Positions 15,390 to 23,996 are shown, counted from the stretch's first letter. The stretch: DNA of 38,219 bases from Patescibacteria group bacterium (GCA_023379265.1 JAMCUI010000014.1:1-38219); one strand, 5' to 3'. The notes: generated from the letters alone by a model not told the origin. Translations and numbers: made by a program.

Positions 15390-16556
15390 ATGCGAATAGC
15401 AATTTTGGGATCAGTTGCGCTTCCGGTACCACCGCCTGCTCAAGGTGGTACTGAGTGGATTGCTTATTTTCAGGCTTCAGGACTTGCTAAACTTGGACAT
15501 GATGTAATTTTATTTGCCGCAAAAGGATCTAAAAAGGAAAAGGGTTATGAGTTGGTTGAAGTGGGAGGAGGGGATACGGTGGTGGGAAGCAGGAAGCGGG
15601 AAGCGGGAAGCGGGAAACCGGATGTTGAATCCTCGATACCGAATTCTTCAACCGTTCATTCTCAGCTCTCAAAGTTTGCACCTTCAGATTTCCCCAATAA
15701 GTTACAGGATAATTTAAATATCGAGTCGTCCCGCGGTCTGCGTAAAGAAAATGTTTATCTATCACAGGTAATGGAGCAGTTGATAGAGAGGAAAGACGAT
15801 TATGACCTTATTCTGAATAACATGAGGGGTGAGGCAGTGTTTCTACCGGTTGCAAAAATGTTAAATAAACCTTTTGTAAATGTAATGCATTTGCCGCTTT
15901 TTGACGAGTTGGTTGAAGTTTTCAGAAAATACAATACCCATGTTATCACCATAAGTAATGCGCAGCGAAAAGGATTTGACGAACTGAATTATTTAGCAAC
16001 GGTAAATAATTGTGTTGATACCGATAAGTTCACATTTAACCCGACTCCACAGGATTATATTCTCATGATGGGTAGCATTACACCGCATAAAAATCAGGCA
16101 TCGGCCGTAAGAATCGCTAAAAAATTGGGAATGAAGCTAATACTGGCCGGAAAAATAAATGACAAAAAATATTTTGAAGAGCTGAAAAAAGATATTGATG
16201 GGGAGAAGATACAGTATTTTGGAGAGTTGGACTTTGATCAGAAGGTCGAGCTTTACAGGAATGCCAAAGCATTTATTTTCCCCATACTTTGGGAGGAACC
16301 TTTTGGACTTGTTATGATTGAAGCAATGTCCTGCGGGACGCCGGTGGTAGCCTTTGGAAATGGAGCGATACCTGAGGTAGTAGTAGATGGTATGACAGGG
16401 TTTGTCATATCAAACAATGATGAAGAAGCGATGGAAAGAGTAATTCAGAGTATTGACCAGATAAAAAGAGAGGACTGCCGAAGGCATGTTGAGGAGAATT
16501 TTACCGTGGAGAAGATGGTAAAGGATTATGAGAAGGCACTTTTGATTTTAAGATGA
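15390..16556 (+). CDS. GT4 family glycosyltransferase, first of three tandem paralogues
   Basis: A 388-residue GT-B enzyme. The N-terminal glycine loop lies in MRIAILGSVALPVPPPAQGG. VITISNAQRKGFDELNY leads to the C-terminal domain, which has ILMMGSITPHKNQASAVRIA and the donor motif EEPFGLVMIEAMSCGTPVVA. An insertion of about 35-45 residues after EVGGGDTVVG (about residues 66-105) coincides with a GGGAAGC heptamer array and is missing from the neighbouring paralogues. It ends in TGA, which supports the standard code. A 77-bp duplication of its start precedes it. Confidence 0.93.
   Translation: MRIAILGSVALPVPPPAQGGTEWIAYFQASGLAKLGHDVILFAAKGSKKEKGYELVEVGGGDTVVGSRKREAGSGKPDVESSIPNSSTVHSQLSKFAPSDFPNKLQDNLNIESSRGLRKENVYLSQVMEQLIERKDDYDLILNNMRGEAVFLPVAKMLNKPFVNVMHLPLFDELVEVFRKYNTHVITISNAQRKGFDELNYLATVNNCVDTDKFTFNPTPQDYILMMGSITPHKNQASAVRIAKKLGMKLILAGKINDKKYFEELKKDIDGEKIQYFGELDFDQKVELYRNAKAFIFPILWEEPFGLVMIEAMSCGTPVVAFGNGAIPEVVVDGMTGFVISNNDEEAMERVIQSIDQIKREDCRRHVEENFTVEKMVKDYEKALLILR
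15584..15618 (+). repeat. GGGAAGC heptamer array in the GT4 gene
   Basis: Five units in tandem (gggaagc, aggaagc, gggaagc, gggaagc, gggaaac) encode SRKREAGSGK at the start of a low-complexity insertion. The array is nearly perfect and in frame. Confidence 0.88.
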
Positions 16557-16642
16557 TCTCGTTGAATTAAATCTTTTATCTGTAAGTTTTTTCTTTGAAT
16601 CTTTTTGTTTGACGTATCTCATGATAAGATTTTCATATAGGG

Positions 16643-17692
16643 ATGAAAATTGCAATACTTGCCCCGCCTTATTTACCGATTCCACCCGACGGCTACGGAG
16701 GAGTGGAACGGATTGTCTATCTTCTGACTGAGGGTTTGGTAAAAAAAGGACATGATGTGACGCTTTTTGCTCCGGGTGATTCCAAAACCTCTGCCAAACT
16801 TTCCGCCACTTTTCCAAAATCCATAGGAAATAGCGGTTTGGATAAAAGCAAATCGCTTTCAGCGGTTTATCCTCTTATAGAGTATACAGATTGTTTCAAT
16901 AGAGCCGGGGAGTTTGACCTCATCCATAATCATGCTGAATACTATGCCATGTTTCTTGCTGATTTTGTCAAAACTCCTGTCGTACACACAATCCATAGCT
17001 CTTTATCCGAAGGAAATGTCAAAGCGGAAAAGAGAGCGACACTAAAAAGATTCTCCAGCCATAATTTTGTCAGCATATCAGACAGCCAACGTAGGCCTTT
17101 ACCTGATATCAATTGGGTGGGGACGGTATATAACGGAGTGAATCTGGAAGAGTTTGAATTTAGTCCTGAAAAAGGAAATTATCTTCTGTGGATGGGCAGG
17201 ATTACTCCCAAAAAGGGGCCGGTTGAAGCAATAGAAGTGTCAAAAAAAACCGGAATTCCTTTAAAGATTGTCGGAGTAGTCGATCCTGCCGACAACACTT
17301 TTTTTGCCGAGAAAATAAAGCCGCAAATTGACGGAAAGCAGATAGAGCTTTTAGGTGAGCTGCATGGCAGAGCTCAAGCGGATTTGTATAAGAATGCCCT
17401 CGTCACTCTTTATCCCATATCCTGGCATGAGCCTTTTGGACTGGTGATGGTAGAGTCGATGGCCTGTGGGACACCTGTTGTGGCTTTTGACATAGGCAGT
17501 GTTCCTGAAATTGTGGAAAACGGACGAAATGGATTTGCAGTAAAAAGTGTGGAAGAAATGGTAGAGGCGGTTGGCAAAATAGGAAATATTAAAAGAGAAG
17601 ATTGCAGAAAAAGCGTGGAAGAAAAATTTACAGCAGAGAGAATGGTTGAGGGATACGAAGAGGTATATAAAAAGGTTTTTAGGAATAGTTAA
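16643..17692 (+). CDS. GT4 family glycosyltransferase, second tandem paralogue
   Basis: A 349-residue compact GT-B enzyme with MKIAILAPPYLPIPPDGYGG at the N terminus, then LIHNHAEYYAMF and FVSISDSQRRPLPDINWVGT. The C-terminal half has LLWMGRITPKKGPVEAIEVS and the donor motif HEPFGLVMVESMACGTPVVA. Its ISDSQR and TVYNGV blocks are shared with the following gene, which points to local duplication. It begins 86 bases after the previous gene. There is no insertion at the site where its upstream paralogue carries the heptamer array. Confidence 0.94.
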   Translation: MKIAILAPPYLPIPPDGYGGVERIVYLLTEGLVKKGHDVTLFAPGDSKTSAKLSATFPKSIGNSGLDKSKSLSAVYPLIEYTDCFNRAGEFDLIHNHAEYYAMFLADFVKTPVVHTIHSSLSEGNVKAEKRATLKRFSSHNFVSISDSQRRPLPDINWVGTVYNGVNLEEFEFSPEKGNYLLWMGRITPKKGPVEAIEVSKKTGIPLKIVGVVDPADNTFFAEKIKPQIDGKQIELLGELHGRAQADLYKNALVTLYPISWHEPFGLVMVESMACGTPVVAFDIGSVPEIVENGRNGFAVKSVEEMVEAVGKIGNIKREDCRKSVEEKFTAERMVEGYEEVYKKVFRNS

Positions 17693-17770
17693 CGAGTGAG
17701 AAGCGCTTCAGATTCATAGTATAACTTTGTTATCAATTAGATAGAGCGTTGATTAATCTTTTAAATTTGT

Positions 17771-18913
17771 ATGAATATAGCTATTTTTATTTCCCCCAGA
17801 CACAGGGTACCCCCCAATGAGGAGAAAATATTGGCGCCATGGTATTTGGCAGAGGATCTAGTGAATGGACTAGTGGACAGAAAGAAAACCGTTTACCTTT
17901 TTGCCGCCAAGACTTCCCAGACAAAAGGTATTTTATGCGATTACGGAATTGAGCCGACATTTCCGATGAAATCCAAATTTTCACAATTCGAATATAAAGA
18001 ATACGTGAAAAGAATGGACCAGTTGTTATTTTCCAAAATGGTCGAGACAACGCAGGAAAAATCAATTGAAGTGGTGCATAGTCACCAATTGGAGAATGCA
18101 TATGAGATAATTCGTGACGCGCCGCCATCTTTGCAATTTGTTTTTACCCTTCATGATCCCTTAAATGAAGATAAGGAAAGACTTATAGCCCAACTGAATA
18201 CCCTGCCAAATTGCCATTTTGTCAGTATCAGCGATTCCCAGCGGCAAAATCTCCCTTACCGTTTTGCCGCTACTGTATACAACGGGATACGTATTATCGA
18301 CTGGTCTTTCCAGGTAAACCCTTCCGATTACCTGTTGCATATGGGCCGGCTTGTCCCTGAGAAGGGTTTGGATGATGCTATTTTGGCCGCCATAAAGCTG
18401 AATATGCAGCTTGAAATAGGAACTGATTTCTCTGATAGCAACATAAATAAAGATTATTATAAGAAAAGAATTGAACCATACTTGAAAAACCCTCTTATTG
18501 GGGAACCCGGTATCGTCACCGGTAATGAAAAAAAAATACTTTATAAACAGGCTAGGGCTTTGCTTTTTCCGATAAAATGGGAGGAGCCTTTTGGACTGGT
18601 TATGACTGAGGCGATGGCCTGCGGGACTCCAGTGGTTGCTTACGGGCGGGGAAGCGCACCGGAAGTAGTAGTTGACGGAATAACGGGTTTTATAGTCAAC
18701 GAGTCGGAAAAGGAAAAAAGAGGCAACTGGATAGTAAAAAAACCCGGAGTGGACGGGTTGGTTGAGGCTGTAGAGAGGATAAATGCCATGGATGAGCGGG
18801 GATATAGCGCAATGCGTGAGGCCTGCAGGCAGCATGTAGAGGATTATTTTAGCGTGAAGAATATGGTTATAGGATACGAGAAAGTTTATAATATGATATT
18901 AGGAAGAGAATAG
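17771..18913 (+). CDS. GT4 family glycosyltransferase, third tandem paralogue
   Basis: A 380-residue protein beginning MNIAIFISPRHRVPPNEEKI. It shares FVSISDSQRQNLP and ATVYNGIRI with the previous gene, and has HMGRLVPEKGLDDAILAAI and EEPFGLVMTEAMACGTPVVA with the expected EX7E element. Its N-terminal glycine loop is less canonical (PPNEEK in place of PP..GG), which may alter acceptor binding. A probable transferase of the same pathway; substrate unknown. Confidence 0.92.
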   Translation: MNIAIFISPRHRVPPNEEKILAPWYLAEDLVNGLVDRKKTVYLFAAKTSQTKGILCDYGIEPTFPMKSKFSQFEYKEYVKRMDQLLFSKMVETTQEKSIEVVHSHQLENAYEIIRDAPPSLQFVFTLHDPLNEDKERLIAQLNTLPNCHFVSISDSQRQNLPYRFAATVYNGIRIIDWSFQVNPSDYLLHMGRLVPEKGLDDAILAAIKLNMQLEIGTDFSDSNINKDYYKKRIEPYLKNPLIGEPGIVTGNEKKILYKQARALLFPIKWEEPFGLVMTEAMACGTPVVAYGRGSAPEVVVDGITGFIVNESEKEKRGNWIVKKPGVDGLVEAVERINAMDERGYSAMREACRQHVEDYFSVKNMVIGYEKVYNMILGRE

Positions 18914-18914
18914 A

Positions 18915-18949
18915 AAGAAGTTAGTTGTTAGTTTTTTGTTATAAGTTAT
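18915..18949 (+). repeat. Heptamer array in the glgA leader
   Basis: Five 7-base units (aagaagt, tagttgt, tagtttt, ttgttat, aagttat) fill the whole gap between the third GT4 gene and the glgA start codon. No Shine-Dalgarno sequence is present. Confidence 0.65.
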
Positions 18950-20392
18950 ATGAAAGTTTTATTTGCTGTTTGGGAGCTTGATCCCTTTTTCAAGTTCGGC
19001 GGGTTGGGGGATGTGGCAAGATCTCTGCCTGGAGCTCTTTTGGCCTCGGGAGTGGACATCCGTATAGTCATGCCATTTTATAAAGTACTAAAACTGGGAA
19101 CCGCCAAAAAGAAAAAAGCGGCAGAATTCACTGTAAGGTATGGGGATAAGGATGAATTAGTTGAGATATACTTGACTGCTCATCCGGTGACTCATGTCCC
19201 TGTATATCTCTTGAGGAACAGGAAGTACCTTTTTATAGCGAAATCCGAAGACACATTTGCTTTTTTGGATAAAGCGATAGTGGAGATGGTAAAGAAAAAT
19301 GTAGTGGGCTTTGTACCGGATATAGTCCATTGCAATGATCATCATACCGGTCTTATTCCCGTACTAATCAAAGAAGAAAAGTTAAAAATCGGGACAATCT
19401 TAACAATTCATAACCTTTCCTACCAGGGTGAAGCAGAAGTGGAAATACTGGATAAGATAGGACTGGCCAGGTCAAAAAGCAAGGTTTTGGAATGGGAAAT
19501 AAAGTCCAGAAGACTCAATTTTCTCATGGAGGGAATTATTCATGCCGATGTAGTCACTACTGTTTCTCCTACTTATGCTCGGGAGATAATGACTGAGGAA
19601 TTTGGAGCAGGGCTTGAAGATGTTCTGCGCGGTAAGGAGGGAAGAGTGTTCGGGATTCTTAACGGTATTGATCTTGATTACAGTACCGATATGAATAACA
19701 GGATTTTGGAGATTAGACGGAAAGACGCCCGGGTAAAAAGCGTTGAGGATAAACATAAAATAGAAAAGGATTTAGAGAAAGAGAAGAGGCTGCATAAGCT
19801 TTTTCTGCAGAAAAAGCTTCATCTGACCGTAGATCCGGATATTCCTCTTTTTTCCTTTATCGGCAGATTCGATCCAGGACAGAAAGGGATAGACATACTG
19901 CACAAAATGTTGCGCAGGATTGATCTGGAAAAATATGAATTTGTTGTACTTGGCAGTGGTAATCATGATTGGGAAGAAAGGTTTCAATGGTTGTGTACCT
20001 TTTTCCCGAAAAACGTATCCTGCAATTTTGTATTTGATGATGTTCTGGCTCACCAGATGTATGCCGCTTCCGACTTCATGCTGCTTCCATCCCTTTTTGA
20101 GCCCTGCGGACTGGTACAGATGTTAGCCATGTTTTGCGGTACTCTTCCTATAGCGCATAAAACAGGAGGATTGAAAGACTCAATAAAAGACGACAGGAAC
20201 GGTTTTCTTTTTGAAAGCTATTCTTCGGAATCCCTTGAAAGAACGGTCAAAAAAGCCGTAGACATATGGCATCATGATAAGCTGCGGTACCGTAAAATGG
20301 TGGAAGATGCAGTAGCCTCTGATTTCTCCTGGAATAAGAGTGCAAAAGAATATATAGGACTTTACCAAAAACTAGTTGCAGGGGAGCTATAA
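18950..20392 (+). CDS. glgA: Glycogen/starch synthase (GT5)
   Basis: A 480-residue GT5 enzyme that extends alpha-1,4-glucan from ADP- or UDP-glucose. The donor-binding motif is KFGGLGDVARSLPGAL near residue 16. VPDIVHCNDHHTGLIPVL, TIHNLSYQGEAE, VTTVSPTYAREI and FGILNGIDLDYS follow in the family order. The C-terminal domain has SLFEPCGLVQMLAMFCGTLP and KTGGLKDSIKDDRNGF, matching the GT5 signature. Length is normal. With the preceding transferases it could make a storage or surface glucan. No glgB or glgC is in the window, so the pathway partner is unknown. Confidence 0.95.
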   Translation: MKVLFAVWELDPFFKFGGLGDVARSLPGALLASGVDIRIVMPFYKVLKLGTAKKKKAAEFTVRYGDKDELVEIYLTAHPVTHVPVYLLRNRKYLFIAKSEDTFAFLDKAIVEMVKKNVVGFVPDIVHCNDHHTGLIPVLIKEEKLKIGTILTIHNLSYQGEAEVEILDKIGLARSKSKVLEWEIKSRRLNFLMEGIIHADVVTTVSPTYAREIMTEEFGAGLEDVLRGKEGRVFGILNGIDLDYSTDMNNRILEIRRKDARVKSVEDKHKIEKDLEKEKRLHKLFLQKKLHLTVDPDIPLFSFIGRFDPGQKGIDILHKMLRRIDLEKYEFVVLGSGNHDWEERFQWLCTFFPKNVSCNFVFDDVLAHQMYAASDFMLLPSLFEPCGLVQMLAMFCGTLPIAHKTGGLKDSIKDDRNGFLFESYSSESLERTVKKAVDIWHHDKLRYRKMVEDAVASDFSWNKSAKEYIGLYQKLVAGEL

Positions 20393-20482
20393 TGCATGAT
20401 AGATGTTTGCAGTATAAATTTTCTTGCTCGCAAATTCATGAGGTTGTGTGAGTGCGTTATTAGATCAGTATTTTTCGAATTC

Positions 20483-20510
20483 TTACTTATCTTTGGTTAA
20501 AAAGTATACT
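20483..20510 (+). promoter_or_regulatory. Possible promoter upstream of the CoA gene
   Basis: TTACTT at 20483-20488 and TATACT at 20505-20510 are 16 bases apart. The 190-base gap between glgA and the next gene holds no other feature I can support. Confidence 0.35.
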
Positions 20511-20583
20511 TGGAATAAGAGCTCCGTATGCGATCTTCGAAAATTTACACATGCTTCACATCCATCGTATACTTTTTCAAAAT

Positions 20584-21705
20584 ATGTATAAAACTATTGC
20601 TCTTGCAGGGACTTTTGACAGGCTGCATAAGGGGCACAGATTTTTTATCCGACAGGCATTTTATCAGAGTCGGAATGTCTTAATTGGTTTGGCGTCTGAC
20701 GAATATGTCCAGGGAAAGCTCAAAACTCAAATGTCACATCTTGCCTGCGGGCGGGCAAATATCAACCTATTCGACAAGCTCAGGGTTGATACTGATGGAA
20801 GCCGGAGCATCAAAACTCAAACATTCAGTTTTAAGGAGAGAAAAAGAGAATTGGAGAATTTTCTGAGAGAAGAAAAGCTTTTGGACAGGGTAGAGATCGT
20901 AAAGATAGACGATATGTACGGGCCTGCAATTGATGTTAATAGTAGAATTGAAGCGTTAGCCATTACTCCGGAAACATCAAGAGGAGGTAAAGAAGTCAAT
21001 AGGAGAAGGAGGAGATTGGGATTAGACGCTTTGCCTCTTATAACTATTTCCTTAGTCTTATCAGAAGACACCAAAAGGATATCCTCAACAAGGATAAGAA
21101 ACGGCGAGATTGACAGGATGGGAAGAATTTACCGGAAAGTTTTAACCTTCAATGGCAAAATACCTGAAGCCCTCAGGATGGAATTGAAAGAACCCCAGGG
21201 GCGACTCATCAATGGTGACCTAAAAAACCTCCAGGAGGCAATACACAAAGTGAAGGGCCTTATGAAAAGTATGTTTTACGAAATGGTGATAACTGTGGGT
21301 GATGAGGTGACAAGCCAATGTAATAAAGCAAAAATTGAAGCAGATTTGGCAATTGTGGATTACCATATCAACCGCAAGCGTAAATTCAGATTTATACACG
21401 AATTGGGTTTTGAAAAAGATAATCTCAACAGGATAAATATTCTATCAGCGCGCAATCCTGCCGGATGTATCACGACTTCATCAATAAAAGCTGTAAACAA
21501 TTCAATAAAAAGTTTTATCGAAACTGGTAATAGACAGATTATTACAATCGTTGGGGAGGAGGATTTGGTGGCGGTGCCGGCTATACTTTTGGCGCCTTTG
21601 GACGCTATAGTCCTTTATGGTCAGCCTGGAAAGGGTATAATAGTAGTGCAAGTGACTGAAGAAAAAAAGAAAGAGATGAAATTACTCATAGAAAAATATA
21701 AATAA
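20584..21705 (+). CDS. Fused archaeal-type PPAT and GTP-dependent dephospho-CoA kinase (DUF359)
   Basis: Residues 1-180 are a phosphopantetheine adenylyltransferase of the archaeal/eukaryotic type. GTFDRLHKGH is the nucleotidyltransferase motif, SDEYVQGK and FKERKRELENFL follow, and ISSTRIRNGEID is the second motif. Residues about 190-374 match DUF359, the archaeal GTP-dependent dephospho-CoA kinase: ELKEPQGRLINGD, ITVGDEVTSQC, DLAIVDYHINRKRK, ARNPAGCIT, VGEEDLVAVPAILLAP and LYGQPGKGIIVVQVTEEKK. One chain would thus carry out the last two steps of CoA synthesis. I start at the ATG at 20584 (MYKTIALAGTFD); the longer frame from 20551 adds 11 unlikely residues. A 30-residue insertion with palindromic DNA lies at about residues 49-79. 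pgl follows six bases later. Confidence 0.88.
   Translation: MYKTIALAGTFDRLHKGHRFFIRQAFYQSRNVLIGLASDEYVQGKLKTQMSHLACGRANINLFDKLRVDTDGSRSIKTQTFSFKERKRELENFLREEKLLDRVEIVKIDDMYGPAIDVNSRIEALAITPETSRGGKEVNRRRRRLGLDALPLITISLVLSEDTKRISSTRIRNGEIDRMGRIYRKVLTFNGKIPEALRMELKEPQGRLINGDLKNLQEAIHKVKGLMKSMFYEMVITVGDEVTSQCNKAKIEADLAIVDYHINRKRKFRFIHELGFEKDNLNRINILSARNPAGCITTSSIKAVNNSIKSFIETGNRQIITIVGEEDLVAVPAILLAPLDAIVLYGQPGKGIIVVQVTEEKKKEMKLLIEKYK
20732..20821 (+). repeat. 90-bp in-frame palindromic insertion with 12-bp direct repeats
   Basis: TCAAAACTCAAA occurs at 20720-20731 and again at 20810-20821, exactly 90 bases apart. Between them are two hairpins: ttgcctgc/gcgggcaa at 20741-20758, and ATCAACC/GGTTGAT at 20761-20790 around TTCGACAAGCTCA. 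The insertion adds 30 codons with no stop. It falls between SDEYVQGKLKTQ and TFSFKERKREL, where PPAT homologues have no such segment. It looks like a mobile palindromic element with a target-site duplication. Confidence 0.75.
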
Positions 21706-21710
21706 CCTTT

Positions 21711-22424
21711 ATGTTGAAAAATATTACAGTCTATCATTATAAGCCTGCTGAAGTGTGGGGGAAAGCTGTCGATTTTCTGGTGAATAGAATAAGGCTAAAC
21801 CACAACATGTCTATCAAAACCCTAATACTTCTTTCTGGAGGTAGCGCCGTGAATCTTTATAGGGATTTGGGCGCTTTTATTGAAAAAAATGATCTTGATC
21901 CCAAGTTTTTGACTTTTGCTCAGGTTGATGAGAGGTACCAGCCGGAAAGCGGGAGAGATATAAATGCCAATAACATAAAAGAAACAGGTCTTTGGAAAAT
22001 ATGCGACGAAAAAAAAATCTCTTACCACCTGATTTCTCAAAGAGAATCATTTACTGATTCTATTGACGGGTATAATGCAATTTTAGAAAGCCTTTTCAGG
22101 ATGACATATAAACTGGCTGTATTGGGCGTTGGTGCTGATGGACATACGGCGGGCCTTTTGCCGGGTTCTGAAAAAAAATGGAACAAGAAACTATTTGTTA
22201 CCGGTTATGAAAATAATGGTGAATATAAAAAAAGGATTTCGGTAACTCCTAAAACAATAGGACTTCTGGATCAAGTTTTTGTTGTGGCAAATGGCGTAGA
22301 GAAAAAAGAAGCATTAACCAATCTAGTAAAGGGAAAGAAAAAAGGAAAATGGGATGAATTTCCGGCTGGAATAATAGCTCTTGTCCCCAACATCAATTTG
22401 TTTACCGACCAGAGAATAATCTAG
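21711..22424 (+). CDS. pgl: 6-phosphogluconolactonase
   Basis: A 237-residue lactonase of the SOL/DevB family that opens 6-phosphogluconolactone in the oxidative pentose phosphate pathway. LLSGGSAVNLYRDL is the N-terminal phosphate-binding loop, FAQVDERYQP the conserved DER block, and LGVGADGHTAGLLPGS the catalytic histidine block. KRISVTPKTIGLLDQVFVVA fits the C-terminal part. Length is normal. It starts six bases after the CoA gene, so the two are probably cotranscribed. Its pathway partners zwf and gnd lie 5-10 kb downstream. Confidence 0.95.
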   Translation: MLKNITVYHYKPAEVWGKAVDFLVNRIRLNHNMSIKTLILLSGGSAVNLYRDLGAFIEKNDLDPKFLTFAQVDERYQPESGRDINANNIKETGLWKICDEKKISYHLISQRESFTDSIDGYNAILESLFRMTYKLAVLGVGADGHTAGLLPGSEKKWNKKLFVTGYENNGEYKKRISVTPKTIGLLDQVFVVANGVEKKEALTNLVKGKKKGKWDEFPAGIIALVPNINLFTDQRII

Positions 22425-22556
22425 GTTTTTACCGCAATCTTCATTTCCCAGATATGCTAAAATAGTAAAATTGTGCCAAGCGACCTATCATTTGGAAAGT
22501 TATGGCGCAAAAATGAATGCCTTATATTATTATTAATGTTGTAAAAACCAAATCAT

Positions 22557-22940
22557 ATGAGTCCTGATCTGCAGCAGAATGTCTTAGTCACAATTTACCT
22601 TCTTTTTTCCCATAACTATATAGTTTTTGCCTATTTTATAGGGCTACTTATAGGAATAGGGTTGGCACTGTATAGACCTTCGCGATTTGCCACTCTTATC
22701 CTTTTAGGATTTGCAATACTCATGTTTTCCTTTGAGTATGACAAGCACATAATTGACGCCTTCAGGCAGCAGACGATGAATTCTCTTATTACATTACAGC
22801 CTCATTACAAGCTGCAGCATCTTATCAATCTTGTCATTTCAGAGCTTTTACCAGTATTTTTTTATGTTTTGGGATGGTTGCTTCTTTATGCGGCAATCAT
22901 TTATTCAGCGCTGAAGAATAAGGAAAAAGGGAAGAAGTAA
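22557..22940 (+). CDS. Small integral membrane protein of unknown function
   Basis: I do not recognise this 127-residue protein. It has three or four hydrophobic segments: about residues 8-38 (a pair around FAYFIGLLIGIGLAL), 43-58 (TLILLGFAILMF) and 93-118 (LLPVFFYVLGWLLLYAAII). The C terminus is lysine-rich (KNKEKGKK), probably cytoplasmic. It sits just upstream of the deacetylase gene, on the same strand, 48 bases apart, so an envelope role is possible. It has no enzyme motif. Confidence 0.7.
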   Translation: MSPDLQQNVLVTIYLLFSHNYIVFAYFIGLLIGIGLALYRPSRFATLILLGFAILMFSFEYDKHIIDAFRQQTMNSLITLQPHYKLQHLINLVISELLPVFFYVLGWLLLYAAIIYSALKNKEKGKK

Positions 22941-22988
22941 TTCCCGTGGAGTGATTGCCCCGAATTGACTGGTGAAGGCTAACTAATT

Positions 22989-23900
22989 ATGTATTTTCAT
23001 ATTCATTCCAACGCTAAAAGCAGAAGAAGTTATCTTTTGGGGTTTCTGAGCGGAATTGCTGTTGTGACAATCGCTTTTGGAACATATTGGTTTGTAAAAA
23101 ACAGGCAGACTAGAGAAGCAACCAGTACAATTGTAGCTCCTTATTATACACAGGCGGTATTTCAAAAGCCTGCAGGTTTGATAAGCGAAAAAAACGCCAG
23201 CATTTCTGCCCAGACAAAAATAAAACTGCCGGTGGTTATGTATCACTACATAGAATATGTGAAAGATGCTGGGGACATTATAAGAAAGAAGCTTGACATA
23301 AATCCTTTTACGTTTGACAAACAGTTGGAGAGTTTACAAATTGCCGGTTATACTACTTATTTTGTGAGAGATATACCGCAGCTACTGCAAAATCCGTTTG
23401 AATTGGACAATAAAAAACCAGTGGTGCTTACTTTTGACGATGGTTATGAGGATTTCTACACGGATGCTTTCCCCATACTAAAAAAATATGATATGAAGGC
23501 AACTATATATCTTATTTATGATTTTATCGGACGGAAAGGCTATCTCACTGACAAAGAGATTAGGGAATTAATTGATAGCGGTCTGGTAGAAGTAGGAGAT
23601 CATACTCTTGACCACGTTTATTTGAAACTTGCACCTTTGTCTTTTGCAAGGAAACAGATATTTGAGAGTAAAAAGATGCTAGAGGACAAATTTGGAATAA
23701 AAGTGGATACTTTTGCCTATCCGTATGGAGCGTTTTCCCAAGATACGATTAACCTGGTTAAGGAAGCCTCATTTTCGGCAGCAGTGTCAGTGATACCAGG
23801 AGTGATGCAGTCAGGAGAGAATTTGTATTATCTTTACCGTATCAGGCCAGGGATGTTCGGAAGTGATGCCGCCAGAGTGCTCGATAGACTGAATAAATAA
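22989..23900 (+). CDS. Polysaccharide deacetylase (NodB domain), membrane anchored
   Basis: A 303-residue CE4 esterase that removes acetyl groups from amino sugars in extracellular polymers. An N-terminal membrane segment (about 16-36) places the domain outside. The NodB domain begins PVVMYHYIEY at 81. Motif 1 is TFDDGYED (148-155, with D150 and D151), motif 2 is HTLDH (H205 and H209), and motif 3 is AYPYG (243-247). The active-site set is complete, so it is probably an active metal-dependent enzyme. The substrate may be peptidoglycan or a surface glycan made by the nearby transferases. Confidence 0.94.
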   Translation: MYFHIHSNAKSRRSYLLGFLSGIAVVTIAFGTYWFVKNRQTREATSTIVAPYYTQAVFQKPAGLISEKNASISAQTKIKLPVVMYHYIEYVKDAGDIIRKKLDINPFTFDKQLESLQIAGYTTYFVRDIPQLLQNPFELDNKKPVVLTFDDGYEDFYTDAFPILKKYDMKATIYLIYDFIGRKGYLTDKEIRELIDSGLVEVGDHTLDHVYLKLAPLSFARKQIFESKKMLEDKFGIKVDTFAYPYGAFSQDTINLVKEASFSAAVSVIPGVMQSGENLYYLYRIRPGMFGSDAARVLDRLNK

Positions 23901-23942
23901 AAATCAATAATAAATCCTCATTTATATTTGTCAGTATTCCCC

Positions 23943-23958
23943 GAAAAAGTGTGGAACC
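23943..23958 (-). repeat. 16-bp copy of the Hint gene 3' end
   Basis: gaaaaagtgtggaacc at 23943-23958 is identical to 24008-24023 inside the end of the Hint-domain gene, 65 bases away. On the minus strand the neighbouring codons also read like a decayed GSTLF C terminus. Nothing else is seen in this short convergent gap. Confidence 0.7.
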
Positions 23959-23996
23959 AGCAGAAACTCCGTAATCAATAGTCTAAAATATCTGGG

